64,000 nt of DNA. It comes from an uncultured Verrucomicrobiota bacterium. Lineage in GTDB: Bacteria; Verrucomicrobiota; Verrucomicrobiia; Opitutales; Opitutaceae. Made by a program: the position numbers and the translations under genes. Numbering within the stretch: the stretch's first letter is position 1; the number at the start of each line of letters is the position of its first letter. Below, piece by piece: positions 7,970 to 16,922 of the stretch. The notes beneath the pieces were generated by a model, which saw nothing but the letters and a program-made list of their open reading frames with translations, was not told the DNA's origin and searched no databases. The stretch is from assembly GCA_913058185.1 (NCBI GenBank), contig CAJXQX010000014.1, positions 1 through 64,000 of the forward strand. The letters are read 5' to 3'.

Positions 7970-9350
7970 GCCACGGTCCGGTGATCGCCACCGTGTAACC
8001 TGGTTTCTGGATATTTGCAAAAAGGGTCGTGCCATCCGGGGAGAAACAGGCCCCGGCCCATTCACTGCCTTCCGGCCCCACATTGGCTGCAATTTCGTAA
8101 AACTCTCCCTCCGCAGTCACCCCCATGATGCGATTAACGCCTTTGGTGTCTTCGCAGATGATCAAGTCGCCCCAGGGAGCCACCATGATATTGTCACCAT
8201 TCTTCAGCAGTTCGGTGTCATTCGGTTCCGCAAAGAGTTCAATCCGTCCCGGCTGTTCTGTCTCGCGGGAAGTGCCTTCATACGGGCTCGGGATGTAACG
8301 AAATACTTGGCCGAAGGTATTTCTACCGCCGTTAGTCATCGCGAAATAACCTTCCCCTTCGCCCCACCATGCGCCCTCGCCACGGGCGAAGACTGCGGCT
8401 CCTTTGGCCCGTCCGCGGTAGCGTAGATCAAGCGTTGGACTGTCCACGTTATCCATATCGATCCACTCGACTTCGAGCGGCTGGCCCAGCGGGAATGTCG
8501 GTAGCGTCGGCCAGTTACGGGTGTCCATCTGCGGCTGACCTTTGACCGCCAACGCTTGCAACCGTCCGCCCTTCGACAATTTACCGGGTTCGTGCGGCAG
8601 AAAACGGTAAAGCAGTCCGTCGCCCAAATCTTCGGTCTCGTAAACCACACCCGAAGCCGGATCAACCGTCACCGCTTCGTGACGGAATCGACCCATGTCT
8701 CGCAACGCTACTGGCTTCACCAAACCAGGCTCAATCGTGGGTGTTACTTCAAAATTGTATCCGTGCCAGTCTTCCTCGTTGGGTTCCCGCTCGGCGTTCA
8801 CCTCTTCGCAGGTCACCCACGTGCCCCATGGGGTTTGACCACCCGCGCAGTTTCGCTGCGTGCCGATCAATGAGAGAAAATGCTTATCCATGCGCTGCGC
8901 CTTCGTATCAAATACGATCGTCGAAGTGCCGCCCAGACCGGGATCAATCATACGCCCTGGGTCATAAATTAAATCGGGATCTACCAGACCAAGTCGCTCG
9001 TTGTTGGGTCCGAAGGGACTGTGCTGTTTCCAGGCACTTTGATTCTCGTGGTTGCGCACCAGAATCGTGCGACCGTCAGGGGCAGCAAATGCCCCCATGC
9101 CGTCATGCATACCGGGAACGAGTAGGCCGTCATCCATCTCTTCCCCAGCTGATGAGAACGTGGTGTAGGAAAACCCGCGGGGCAGTTGAATCGGCTTACC
9201 CGCTGTTGTTTGCAGGGGACCAAGATTACGCGCACTGCGGGCCCGAGGGGCCATGGCAGCACCCAAGGGATGGTTTAACAGGGTCCGAAGACCCAAAAAT
9301 GCGGCGGAGCCCAAACCCGCTGACCGTAAAAAATCTCGACGCGTATTCAC
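7959..9350 (-). CDS. PhoX family protein (DUF839), Tat-exported
   Basis: A PhoX/DUF839 phosphatase-like protein. It opens with a twin-arginine signal (TRRDFLRSAGLGSAAFLGL), so it should be folded in the cytoplasm and exported. PhoX enzymes are calcium- and iron-dependent beta-propeller phosphatases. Family-like segments seen are RNHENQSAWK, GGTSTIVFD, CAGGQTPWGTWVTCEE and FSPDGTTLFANIQKPG. I prefer the GTG at 9350, right before the twin-arginine motif (463 residues). The frame is open to an ATG at 9542, but that start would overlap the oxidoreductase gene upstream by 83 bp. Substrate specificity is not predictable. Confidence 0.82.
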   Translation of the reverse strand: MNTRRDFLRSAGLGSAAFLGLRTLLNHPLGAAMAPRARSARNLGPLQTTAGKPIQLPRGFSYTTFSSAGEEMDDGLLVPGMHDGMGAFAAPDGRTILVRNHENQSAWKQHSPFGPNNERLGLVDPDLIYDPGRMIDPGLGGTSTIVFDTKAQRMDKHFLSLIGTQRNCAGGQTPWGTWVTCEEVNAEREPNEEDWHGYNFEVTPTIEPGLVKPVALRDMGRFRHEAVTVDPASGVVYETEDLGDGLLYRFLPHEPGKLSKGGRLQALAVKGQPQMDTRNWPTLPTFPLGQPLEVEWIDMDNVDSPTLDLRYRGRAKGAAVFARGEGAWWGEGEGYFAMTNGGRNTFGQVFRYIPSPYEGTSRETEQPGRIELFAEPNDTELLKNGDNIMVAPWGDLIICEDTKGVNRIMGVTAEGEFYEIAANVGPEGSEWAGACFSPDGTTLFANIQKPGYTVAITGPWPNA

Positions 9351-9459
9351 GTTTCCAGAAAGAGATTCGGTTTTCGAGAAGTCAAAGCCTGAACCGTAGG
9401 TTTTACCTGCTTGTAACGCTTCGGGTAATTTTACGGAAGGCTCCTCTGCTGAAGTTGGA

Positions 9460-10539
9460 TCAAACGGGCCTAGTCTCAAGTCGTGGATAATCGGTATACC
9501 CGGCTTCTCCTCCTCCATAAAAGGTATCCGGATTCGGTTCATTCAATACACTCCCACTGGTAATGCGTTCCGCTAAATCGGGATTCGCGATGAAGAGCTG
9601 TCCCCACGAAACCGCATCGGTTTCGCCCGAATCCACCAAAGCTTCACCTTGTTCCGGAGTCAGTTGCTGATTCGCAATATAGGGTCCCCCAAAGGCTGCC
9701 TTGAGGGTCGGACCTAGTCGCGGTGCCTCTTGCGATTCTCGCACAAAAAGAAATGCGATTTTTCGCCGACCCAATTCCTGAGCCAAGTAACCGAAAGTCG
9801 CACCGAGATCCTCATCCCCCATGGTATGCATATCGGCTCGTGGTGAAATATGCATGCCGACTCGATTCGCTCCCCACACTTCGATCACGGCATCCGTGAC
9901 CTCAAGATGGAGTCGAGCCCGGTTTTCAATTGAGCCACCGTAATTATCCGTTCGTTGGTTGGTCAAGGTCTGCAAGAATTGGTCGAGCAGATACCCGTTG
10001 GCACCATGAATCTCGACGCCGTCAAAACCGGCTTTCTGAGCATTTTTAGCGCCGCGCTGGAAAGCTTCTACGATCGCGGGAATCTCGGTTGTTTCGAGTG
10101 CCCGCGGGGTCACGTAGGCCTGCTTCGGTCGGATATGGCTGACGTGTCCCGCCTGAGCGATCGCTGAGGGCGCGACCGGTAATGCGCCGTTCAAATAAAC
10201 GGGATCAGACACACGTCCGACATGCCAGAGTTGGAGAAAAATCCGTCCCCCTGCTTCGTGCACCGCGGCCGTGACCCGAGACCAGCCCTCAATCTGCTCG
10301 TTCGACCAGATACCCGGGGTATCAGGATAGCCCACGCCCATGGGGTCGACGGATGTCGCCTCGGTGAGGATCAAGCCCGCTGACGCGCGTTGCGCGTAAT
10401 AGAGAGCCATCAACTCGGTTGGGACACGTCCGGCCCCGGCCCGGCACCGCGTGAGCGGGGCCATAATGATGCGATTGGGCAATTCTAGGTCGCCGACGCG
10501 CAAGGGAGCCGAGAGAGCTGATACAGTGGAAGTAGACAT
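9460..10539 (-). CDS. Old yellow enzyme family alkene reductase (NemA-like)
   Basis: A 359-residue FMN-dependent TIM-barrel oxidoreductase. Signature segments are PNRIIMAPLTRCRAG at the FMN site, WHVGRVSD, GFDGVEIHGANGYLLDQFL with the substrate-binding His and Asn, and IANPDLAERI near the C-terminus. The family reduces activated C=C bonds and detoxifies electrophiles or nitro-compounds with NAD(P)H. The gene is 27 bp downstream of a thioredoxin gene and close to a TetR regulator, an arrangement like nemRA-type electrophile-response loci. Confidence 0.93.
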   Translation of the reverse strand: MSTSTVSALSAPLRVGDLELPNRIIMAPLTRCRAGAGRVPTELMALYYAQRASAGLILTEATSVDPMGVGYPDTPGIWSNEQIEGWSRVTAAVHEAGGRIFLQLWHVGRVSDPVYLNGALPVAPSAIAQAGHVSHIRPKQAYVTPRALETTEIPAIVEAFQRGAKNAQKAGFDGVEIHGANGYLLDQFLQTLTNQRTDNYGGSIENRARLHLEVTDAVIEVWGANRVGMHISPRADMHTMGDEDLGATFGYLAQELGRRKIAFLFVRESQEAPRLGPTLKAAFGGPYIANQQLTPEQGEALVDSGETDAVSWGQLFIANPDLAERITSGSVLNEPNPDTFYGGGEAGYTDYPRLETRPV

Positions 10540-10566
10540 GCTGGAAAGTATGACCGAAAGGAGCGA

Positions 10567-10914
10567 TTAAGCCTGGGCTGCGTCGTCGAGCGCCGCACCG
10601 ATGGCTTCCGCCGACTGCAAGCCCACGAGCTGCGAAACCGCGCGGCCGTTGCGGAAAATCACCAAAGTTGGCAAGGCCCGCACTCCATGGTTTTGCGCGA
10701 GTCGTTGCTGATCATCGACGTCGACTTTGACCACCTTCACGCTGTCGGCGCGGCTGTCCGCGACTTGCTCTAAAACGGGTGCCAGCGCCTTACAAGACCC
10801 GCACCATTGCGCCCAGAAATCGACGAGCACAAGACGGCCCCGAGAGGCCTCTATTACATGGGTTTCAAAGTCTGCCTCGGTGGCAGCAAAGACTGATGAT
10901 TTAGTTGCATTCAT
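10567..10914 (-). CDS. Thioredoxin with WCGSC active site
   Basis: A 115-residue single-domain thioredoxin fold with no signal peptide, so cytoplasmic. The redox motif is WCGSC at residues 37-41 instead of the usual WCGPC. The buried Asp (VDFWA), the cis-proline loop (RALPTLVIF) and the final GLQSAEAIGAAL helix are present. The Pro-to-Ser change is expected to alter redox potential and partner choice, as known for variants of this position. It lies first in a unit with the old yellow enzyme gene and has a palindrome immediately upstream, which suggests electrophile or oxidant control. Confidence 0.9.
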   Translation of the reverse strand: MNATKSSVFAATEADFETHVIEASRGRLVLVDFWAQWCGSCKALAPVLEQVADSRADSVKVVKVDVDDQQRLAQNHGVRALPTLVIFRNGRAVSQLVGLQSAEAIGAALDDAAQA

Positions 10915-10919
10915 GATAC

Positions 10920-10935
10920 TTGACTAATCGGTCAA
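10920..10935. promoter_or_regulatory. Candidate TetR-type operator
   Basis: TTGACTAATCGGTCAA is an imperfect 16-bp palindrome (TTGAC-N6-GTCAA) that ends 5 bp before the thioredoxin ATG. A bound repressor would cover the ribosome-binding and start region. The nearest regulator gene is the TetR-family gene at 10999-11610. Confidence 0.55.
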
Positions 10936-10998
10936 CAATTATCGAAACGCAAGGGAGGCACCAAAGATTTCCGCTAAACGGACGTTTTTTCCTAAAAA

Positions 10999-11610
10999 TC
11001 AGGCCGCCGACACCGGCTGACGGGCCAGCAAATGTTCACCCACGCGATCGGCCAAATCGGAAATTCGTTCCAGATCATTATGCAACCGGGCTTGGGCCAC
11101 GAGCCCTTCGGAAAAAGCCATCACACAACGCACCTTGCAGGTGACATCACCCGCCTCCACCAGACCAGCATCCTGAGCATCTGCTATGGCGGTCACCCAA
11201 TAGGAACGCACCTCATCAAGAAGGTAGCGGACCTTGTCGCGAATCGCATCATCGCGGTTACCGATCTCGGATCCGAGTGAACACATCACACAACCGAGCA
11301 CGCGGCCGTATTTCTCGTGCAACTCAACCTGCATGGCAAACGTGGCATTGCAGGTATTTCGAATCCGTTCCATCGGGGGAATCGAGGGGGCAAACATTTC
11401 GTCGAGTTGGGGCTTATATTCGACCCACATCCGATCAAGCGCCCGCACCGCGAGGTCTGATTTAGATCCGAAAAAATGGTAGAAGCTCCCTTTGCGCACG
11501 TCTGCCCGTTTGCAGATATCATCAATCGTGACGGAGCCGTAGCTCTCTCCCCATAACAGGTAGAGCGCGGCATCCATCAGTCGTTGATCGGCGTTACTGG
11601 TGCGTCCCAT
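10999..11610 (-). CDS. TetR/AcrR family transcriptional regulator
   Basis: A 203-residue regulator with an N-terminal helix-turn-helix at about residues 25-50 (VTIDDICKRADVRKGSFYHF) and an all-helical C-terminal ligand domain. Two cysteines lie close together (LGCVMCSLG); in electrophile-sensing TetR proteins such as NemR a cysteine is the sensor, so redox sensing is possible but unproven. ATG 11610 (MGRTSNADQR) is chosen over a TTG nine bases upstream. It is followed on the same strand by the thioredoxin and old yellow enzyme genes, which it probably controls through the palindrome between them. Confidence 0.9.
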   Translation of the reverse strand: MGRTSNADQRLMDAALYLLWGESYGSVTIDDICKRADVRKGSFYHFFGSKSDLAVRALDRMWVEYKPQLDEMFAPSIPPMERIRNTCNATFAMQVELHEKYGRVLGCVMCSLGSEIGNRDDAIRDKVRYLLDEVRSYWVTAIADAQDAGLVEAGDVTCKVRCVMAFSEGLVAQARLHNDLERISDLADRVGEHLLARQPVSAA

Positions 11611-11663
11611 TGCTCGCAACCTACGTGGCCCGGCGACTCAATCAAGCTACACCTGCATAAATG

Positions 11664-12650
11664 TCACCGTTCTGTAACTTGAAACGTCTTAGCATGGCGG
11701 GCAGCCAACCACCCACAAACGAACAATTGAGCCGGATGATAGATCATGATCGGGAACAAGATCACCCCGAGTGCCGGGTGGGCGCCAAAGATCACGTTCG
11801 CGAGAGGAACCCCGGTCGCTAGACTTTTCTGGGAACCGCTGATGGTCAGGATTATACGCTCGGCCGGAGCCAATCCCAACATCCCGCCCAACAACCGCGT
11901 TCCAACCAACGCCAGCCCCATCAAGATCGCGCAACCCGCCAAACTTAGCAGCAACGTCGTGAGGCCCTGATTTGCCCACACGTCAGCCTTCACCGAGTTA
12001 CAAAAAGCGGCGTATACAATGAAAAGAATACTCGCGTTCGAGAAATGCGTTAGCCGCTTCTTACTCTGATCCGCCCAATTCTTGGCCCCAAGCCGTCGAG
12101 CCAATTGCCCCAACGCCAACGGGAGTAACAGCAGCACACTGACTTCGCCCAAGACGGCTCCGAAAGATTGACTGCTCCCGCTGGTCTGCATGAGCCAGGC
12201 AATCCACAGCGGGGTCAAAAATACGCCCAACACATTTGAAAGCACCGCGTTAAATATCGCCGCGGCGACATTACCTCCCGCCACTGAGGCCAAGACCACC
12301 GACATCACAATCGTCGAGGGCAATACGCACAGAAACAAAAAGCCCAACCGCAGGTCGGGCGCTAGCCTCGATCCGACCAAGGCATCGAGAGTCAGGCCGA
12401 TAAGGGGGAAAATCAGGAAACAAAACCCTTGGACCCCGAGGTGGAGTCGACCTTTACGGGCACCATCCCGCAGCGCCTTGGCGGGCAGCGTTAATCCCTG
12501 CATGAAGAACACCAATGCAACCGCAACTTTGGTTACGATCTCCGCTCTTAGATAACCCCCTCTCGCCCCCCCGTCTGGCGCCACCCATGCGAGTGCGACT
12601 GCGATCGGCATGCCGATCATAAACCAGTTCTTTTTCAGAAAAGCTCTCAT
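11664..12650 (-). CDS. Bile acid:sodium symporter (BASS/SBF-like) family membrane protein
   Basis: A 328-residue membrane protein with about ten hydrophobic segments. It fits the SBF-like (YfeH-type) branch of the BASS superfamily: FMQGLTLPAKALRDG, FLFLCVLPSTIVMSVVLASVAGGNVAAAIFN and TISGSQKSLATGVPLANVIF are typical. These proteins are sodium-coupled organic anion carriers; the substrate is unknown. Its ATG overlaps the TGA of murJ (ATGA), so the two are probably translated from one mRNA. Confidence 0.9.
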   Translation of the reverse strand: MRAFLKKNWFMIGMPIAVALAWVAPDGGARGGYLRAEIVTKVAVALVFFMQGLTLPAKALRDGARKGRLHLGVQGFCFLIFPLIGLTLDALVGSRLAPDLRLGFLFLCVLPSTIVMSVVLASVAGGNVAAAIFNAVLSNVLGVFLTPLWIAWLMQTSGSSQSFGAVLGEVSVLLLLPLALGQLARRLGAKNWADQSKKRLTHFSNASILFIVYAAFCNSVKADVWANQGLTTLLLSLAGCAILMGLALVGTRLLGGMLGLAPAERIILTISGSQKSLATGVPLANVIFGAHPALGVILFPIMIYHPAQLFVCGWLAARHAKTFQVTER

Positions 12651-14248
12651 TTGGTCGTGGTTTCCGAAGCTTTCCCAAGTAGCCGCTGACGCACGAGCTG
12701 AAGCAATTCCTCGCGGCCTTCGAGCCGGAAAGCGAATGCCATACCCGCGAAAACGAGACCACCCAGCGGGATCAAAACGACGAGTCGAGCGAGGTCTGGA
12801 CCGAACCCGACAGCGAGAGAATCAAAGGCCGCTACCCCTGCTGTGACCACCAGCCCCATGATCACACTAGCTCCCCCAATCTTGGCCAAATCACGACCCA
12901 TGGGAGCAAACGCTAATTCAGGCCGCCGTGCGGTGAGAGCACGTTGTAAATACCAAGCTTGCACGATGACCGCCACATTACTGGCAATCGCGAGACCTTG
13001 GGTGGAGAACGGCCCTTTCAGGGCGAAACAAAGCCCGATATTCACCCCAAAGCTGATCAAGGCCGCGCGCACCGGCGTGCGAGTATCCTTCTGCGCGTAA
13101 AAGGCTCGCAGCAAAAGGCTCACATAAGCGAAGAACGGTAACCCGATCGCGAAGATACCCAGCACCGGAATCATCTCGGCTGTGTTCCCCGCGCCAAACT
13201 CGCCGCGCTGAAACAGCAACCGAATGATCGGCGGAGCTAAAAGGACCATGCCAACCGCGGCTGGCACATTGATCGCGAGAATGAGCCGCATGCCTTTGCG
13301 GTAGGCGGCCGCCATGCCGGTCCAATCGCCCTTGGCGGCGTATTGCGAAATGAGCGGGAAAACCACCGTGATTACCGCGATGGCGAATACTCCGATCGGT
13401 AGTTCGACCAAACGGGTCGCCAGATTGAGGATGGCCGCGGCCGAGTCATTGAGCGACAGCCCAATGATCCGCGAGACCGATAGATTGATGAGGTAAATTG
13501 CCGACCCAAAAACCGTTGGTCCCATCAGCACCAAGATGGACTTAACCGCCGGACTCAGTCGGAACCCCCAAGCCGGTCTCCAGCCCGATCGACTCAACGC
13601 CACCGCCGGCGCCAGCATTTGCCAAAACCCGCCCACCAGCACGCCGCCGCATAACCACTTCATCTGGGCATGGCCCAACTCGAGATTGAGCCCCCATACC
13701 GCCCAGGTGAGCGCTCCAATCATGGAGAGATTCAGCAATATCGGCGACAAGGCCGGAGCGACGAATCGACCCAGCGTCTGCAACGCCGCGCTTAAGGCCG
13801 ACGCTAAACACACAAAAAACAGATATGGAAACAGCCAAACCGCCAAGTGCGCGGCGGTCTGCCAGCGTTGCCACTGAGTGGGATCGTGAGACACCTCTCG
13901 CAGCCACGCCGAATCCGCCAGCAGGTGCAGTGCCCCCATCGCTCCCACCACGATCACGAGCGTTACCAGGCCCAACCAACTCGTAACTTCATTTACGATT
14001 CGAAATGCCGAGGACTTCCGATCCACCGCAAGTTCTTCGTTCAGAGTCGGCACCATGGCCGCAGTCAGCGCCCCTTCCCCCAGTAATCGTCGGAACAGAT
14101 TGGGCAACGTAAACGCGGTTACAAAAGCGGACGCGAGACCCGTAGCGCCAAACACTGCCGTCACCAAAATATCGCGAACCAAGCCCAAACATCGCGACAA
14201 GACGGTCGCAACGGAAACGATGCTGATGTTTTTCAGACTGCGGGACAC
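12647..14248 (-). CDS. murJ: Lipid II flippase MurJ (MviN)
   Basis: A MOP-superfamily transporter of 533 residues with about 14 membrane helices that moves lipid II across the inner membrane for peptidoglycan synthesis. Family signatures are SIVSVATVLSRCLGLVRDI at the N-terminus, FTLPNLFRRLLGEGALTAAMVP, and RLVELPIGVFAIAVITVVFP. I chose GTG 14248 (SRSLKNISIV) because MurJ proteins begin here; a TTG nine codons upstream is also open. It is far from the dcw cluster. A 430-bp regulatory region with three palindromes separates it from the divergent pta. Confidence 0.93.
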   Translation of the reverse strand: MSRSLKNISIVSVATVLSRCLGLVRDILVTAVFGATGLASAFVTAFTLPNLFRRLLGEGALTAAMVPTLNEELAVDRKSSAFRIVNEVTSWLGLVTLVIVVGAMGALHLLADSAWLREVSHDPTQWQRWQTAAHLAVWLFPYLFFVCLASALSAALQTLGRFVAPALSPILLNLSMIGALTWAVWGLNLELGHAQMKWLCGGVLVGGFWQMLAPAVALSRSGWRPAWGFRLSPAVKSILVLMGPTVFGSAIYLINLSVSRIIGLSLNDSAAAILNLATRLVELPIGVFAIAVITVVFPLISQYAAKGDWTGMAAAYRKGMRLILAINVPAAVGMVLLAPPIIRLLFQRGEFGAGNTAEMIPVLGIFAIGLPFFAYVSLLLRAFYAQKDTRTPVRAALISFGVNIGLCFALKGPFSTQGLAIASNVAVIVQAWYLQRALTARRPELAFAPMGRDLAKIGGASVIMGLVVTAGVAAFDSLAVGFGPDLARLVVLIPLGGLVFAGMAFAFRLEGREELLQLVRQRLLGKASETTTK

Positions 14249-14439
14249 GGCACGGTTCTCGCCCGGTCTCGCCAAAGTAACAAGTTACAAGTCACTCCGC
14301 TAAAGCTCTCTTCTCATCCAACCAAACCTCCAAGCCATCGTTTCCAGTCACTACCCATCTCAACAACATCGGCCTTGTGGCACTCCCACCGTTCCAGAAC
14401 CCGCCAACCCCGTTCTCCTCAGTTTCCACACCACAATAT

Positions 14440-14460
14440 TTGTCACGCATTACGTGACAA
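14440..14460. promoter_or_regulatory. Palindromic operator 1 in the murJ-pta intergenic region
   Basis: A perfect 8-bp inverted repeat, TTGTCACG, 5-bp spacer, CGTGACAA. It is the first of three related sites about 65-69 bp apart. The regulator is not identified. Confidence 0.75.
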
Positions 14461-14508
14461 TCCCCGCCTCGTAACGTCCTCAATCAAGCCATCAGCTTCT
14501 CTCAAAAA

Positions 14509-14529
14509 CTGTCATATCATACGTGACAT
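14509..14529. promoter_or_regulatory. Palindromic operator 2 in the murJ-pta intergenic region
   Basis: An imperfect member of the same set, TGTCATATCATACGTGACA, with one strong half site (CGTGACA) and one weak one. It is followed by a very AT-rich stretch likely to hold promoter elements. Confidence 0.65.
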
Positions 14530-14573
14530 TTATTCATATTTATCTATTAATTAGGTATTTATAGATTCATATC

Positions 14574-14594
14574 TTATCACGAATTACGTGACAA
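14574..14594. promoter_or_regulatory. Palindromic operator 3 in the murJ-pta intergenic region
   Basis: TTATCACG, 5-bp spacer AATTA, CGTGACAA. It lies 85 bp upstream of the chosen pta start and shares ATTACGTGACAA with site 1. Confidence 0.7.
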
Positions 14595-14679
14595 TAGATG
14601 AGCGACGGGTTAGGCCGGAAACCACATCTGTCCGTGAGCATTGACGCCGCTTTTTCAACGAGACACGTTTCATCCGTTT

Positions 14680-15726
14680 ATGCCTTTGCTGCCTCGCCTC
14701 TTGCCCAAGCTTCAGCGTCATCCGAAACGCATTGTGTTTCCGGAGGGAGCGGATCATCGCATCCTGCAAGCGGCCCGTCAGTGGGTGACAAGCCGCCTCG
14801 GAGTTCCGGTATTGCTGGGTAACCGCACGGAAATAAAGCGCCTCGCCCAACGACTGGATGTGAACCTTGGAGGTATACGTCTCCTGGATCCGGCGCGCAG
14901 CGATGAGTCTGAATCCTTCGCCGAGCATCTTCACGAACTACGCGCGGCAAAGGGTATGACCTTGGCCGAAGCACGCGAAGCGGTCCGCGACCATAGCACG
15001 TATGCCGCCATGATGGTGATGAACAACCATGTTGAAGCCGTCATCGCCGGAGCCACCCAAAGCGCTTCGAACGCCTTGCGGCCCCTGCTCCAGATCATTC
15101 CCCGGCTCGATGGGGTGAAAACGGTTTCTTCTCTGATGATTCTCGACTTCGACGAGAAGCAGATCGGCAGCGCCGGTAGCCTATTTATGGCCGACTGCGG
15201 TGTGCTCCCCAATCCCACCGCCGACCAACTGGCGGACATTGCGGTCTCGACTGGGATCATCGCCCATCACCTGACCAATGAGACTCCGCGCATCGCCATG
15301 CTCAGCTACACTTCCCACGGAACCTCAGAGGAGCCGAGCGTGATAAAAATGCGCGAAGCCACTCGCCTCGCCCAAGCGCGCGCCTCCGCTGCTAAACTTG
15401 ATTTTTCCATCGATGGAGAGCTCCAGTTGGACGCGGCGCTCGATCGCTACATCGCCACCGCGAAGCACGTCGAATCCCCAGTTGCAGGTCGCGCCAACGT
15501 CCTCGTTTTCCCCGATCTGAACAGTGGCAATATTGGATTCAAACTGGTGCAACACATCGCGGGCGCCAATGCGTTTGGTCAAATTCTCACGGGACTATCC
15601 AAACCTGCGGCCGAAATCAGCCGCGGCTCCAGTGCCCACGACGTTTTCGGTGCCGCAGTGGTTTGTGGAATTCAAGCAATCGACCGCGAAGAGCTATTCC
15701 CTTCTCTAGAAAATTCTGTCGGATGA
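14680..15726 (+). CDS. pta: Phosphate acetyltransferase, catalytic domain protein
   Basis: This 348-residue PTA_PTB-type enzyme converts acetyl-CoA and phosphate to acetyl phosphate and CoA. Family segments are KRIVFPEGADHRILQAARQ, ANVLVFPDLNSGNIGFKLVQ and the C-terminal GLSKPAAEISRGSSAHDV. It has only the catalytic domain, like short Pta enzymes. ATG 14680 is preferred over a TTG 13 codons upstream. The next gene starts on its stop codon (ATGA) and encodes the regulatory half found fused to the N-terminus of long Pta proteins. Three palindromes upstream suggest tight control. No ackA is present in the window. Confidence 0.93.
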   Translation: MPLLPRLLPKLQRHPKRIVFPEGADHRILQAARQWVTSRLGVPVLLGNRTEIKRLAQRLDVNLGGIRLLDPARSDESESFAEHLHELRAAKGMTLAEAREAVRDHSTYAAMMVMNNHVEAVIAGATQSASNALRPLLQIIPRLDGVKTVSSLMILDFDEKQIGSAGSLFMADCGVLPNPTADQLADIAVSTGIIAHHLTNETPRIAMLSYTSHGTSEEPSVIKMREATRLAQARASAAKLDFSIDGELQLDAALDRYIATAKHVESPVAGRANVLVFPDLNSGNIGFKLVQHIAGANAFGQILTGLSKPAAEISRGSSAHDVFGAAVVCGIQAIDREELFPSLENSVG

Positions 15727-16892
15727 AGCGCCCTTACACCAATCCCTTTGAGCTACCAGCGCTACCGCTGCTGAAAGCTCCTACCAACACCACCACACAG
15801 CGGTTATTCGTCGCCGCAACCCGCATGAACGACGGCAAGACCACGACCTGCCTCGGTTTATTTGCTGCCCTACAATCGTTTTTCCCTCGGGTGGGATTCA
15901 TTAAACCAATTGGGCAACGGTTCGTTGAGATCCAGGGGCACAAAGTCGACGAAGACTCCGTGCTACTGGACACGATTTACCAAGTGCACGTGCCAATCGA
16001 GAGCATGAGCCCAGTCGCAATCGACGGCAAATTCACCCGCCGCTACCTCAAATCTCCTTCCGAATTTCTACCGCGATTAGAGGATGACATCTGTCGCGCC
16101 TTTGACCGCGTCTCATGGGAAAAAGATTTCACTTTAATCGAGGGAACTGGTCACGCCGGAGTGGGGAGCGTGTTCGATTTATCGAACGCTCGCGTGGCGA
16201 AAATACTCAAAGCTAAAGCGGTGATTGTTTGTCCTGCTGGCATCGGTCGACCCATTGATGAGGTGGCGCTAAACAAGGCTTTGTTTGACCAAGTTGGGGT
16301 TGAGGTCGTTGGTGCTATTATCAACAAGGTCGATCCGGCCAAAGCAGGTGATATTCGTGATTACGTGGGTCCAGGGCTAGAGCGACTCGGAGTGCCCTTG
16401 TTGGGTATGCTTCCGGTTCAAAAGGTGCTGACCAGTCCAAATCTCCAGCAAATTTCAGCCGAAATCAAAGGCCGTTGGCTCAACGCTGCGGAAGGGGCTA
16501 AAGGCGTGCGAGTCTCACGTTTGGTAGTCGGCGCCATGACCGCCAAGGGGATCGTGGACCATCTTCGTTCCGGCACCGTCATCATCACGCCAGGAGACCG
16601 TGATGACATCCTTCTCGCCGCTATCTCAGCGGCCAAACAATCACCCGACGGAACGGTAGCTGGCATTATTTTGACCAACGACATCGAGCCTGATCGCAAA
16701 CTGCAGACCCTACTCGCCCAAACCAGTATTCCCGTGCTCATGGCCGAGGGTGAAAGCTACCGGGTGACTTCCAAAATTAATGGTATGACGGTCAAGACTC
16801 AGCCTGGAGACAGCGATAAAATCCCCGTGATCAAACGTCTCATTCACGAACACGTGAATATGCCGCAACTGCTCAACGCAATCGGCGCCTGA
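15723..16892 (+). CDS. BioD-like P-loop plus DRTGG domain protein (Pta regulatory-domain homologue)
   Basis: A 389-residue protein with an N-terminal dethiobiotin-synthetase-like P-loop domain (LFVAATRMNDGKTTTCLGLF; effector segments IEGTGHAGVG and AGIGRPIDEVALN) and a C-terminal DRTGG domain from about residue 220 (TPGDRDDILLAAISAA). This is the exact domain order of the N-terminal regulatory region of long Pta enzymes, here as a separate gene overlapping the catalytic gene by four bases. I infer that the two proteins form a complex in which this one senses metabolites. It is unlikely to make biotin, because no bio genes are nearby. The ATG at 15723 overlaps the pta stop; a longer frame upstream is a shadow of pta. 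Confidence 0.88.
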   Translation: MKRPYTNPFELPALPLLKAPTNTTTQRLFVAATRMNDGKTTTCLGLFAALQSFFPRVGFIKPIGQRFVEIQGHKVDEDSVLLDTIYQVHVPIESMSPVAIDGKFTRRYLKSPSEFLPRLEDDICRAFDRVSWEKDFTLIEGTGHAGVGSVFDLSNARVAKILKAKAVIVCPAGIGRPIDEVALNKALFDQVGVEVVGAIINKVDPAKAGDIRDYVGPGLERLGVPLLGMLPVQKVLTSPNLQQISAEIKGRWLNAAEGAKGVRVSRLVVGAMTAKGIVDHLRSGTVIITPGDRDDILLAAISAAKQSPDGTVAGIILTNDIEPDRKLQTLLAQTSIPVLMAEGESYRVTSKINGMTVKTQPGDSDKIPVIKRLIHEHVNMPQLLNAIGA

Positions 16893-16922
16893 ATCGTATA
16901 CCCGCGACCGAGAAGGCGCCGC

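Noticed and set aside
9350-9542. Upstream ATG for the PhoX-like gene
   Set aside because: It would overlap the old yellow enzyme gene by 83 bp and put about 64 residues before the twin-arginine motif. I could not exclude a TTG start in between.
14584-14934. Minus-strand frame opposite the 5' part of pta
   Set aside because: A shadow frame; it would cross the operator region and has no features.
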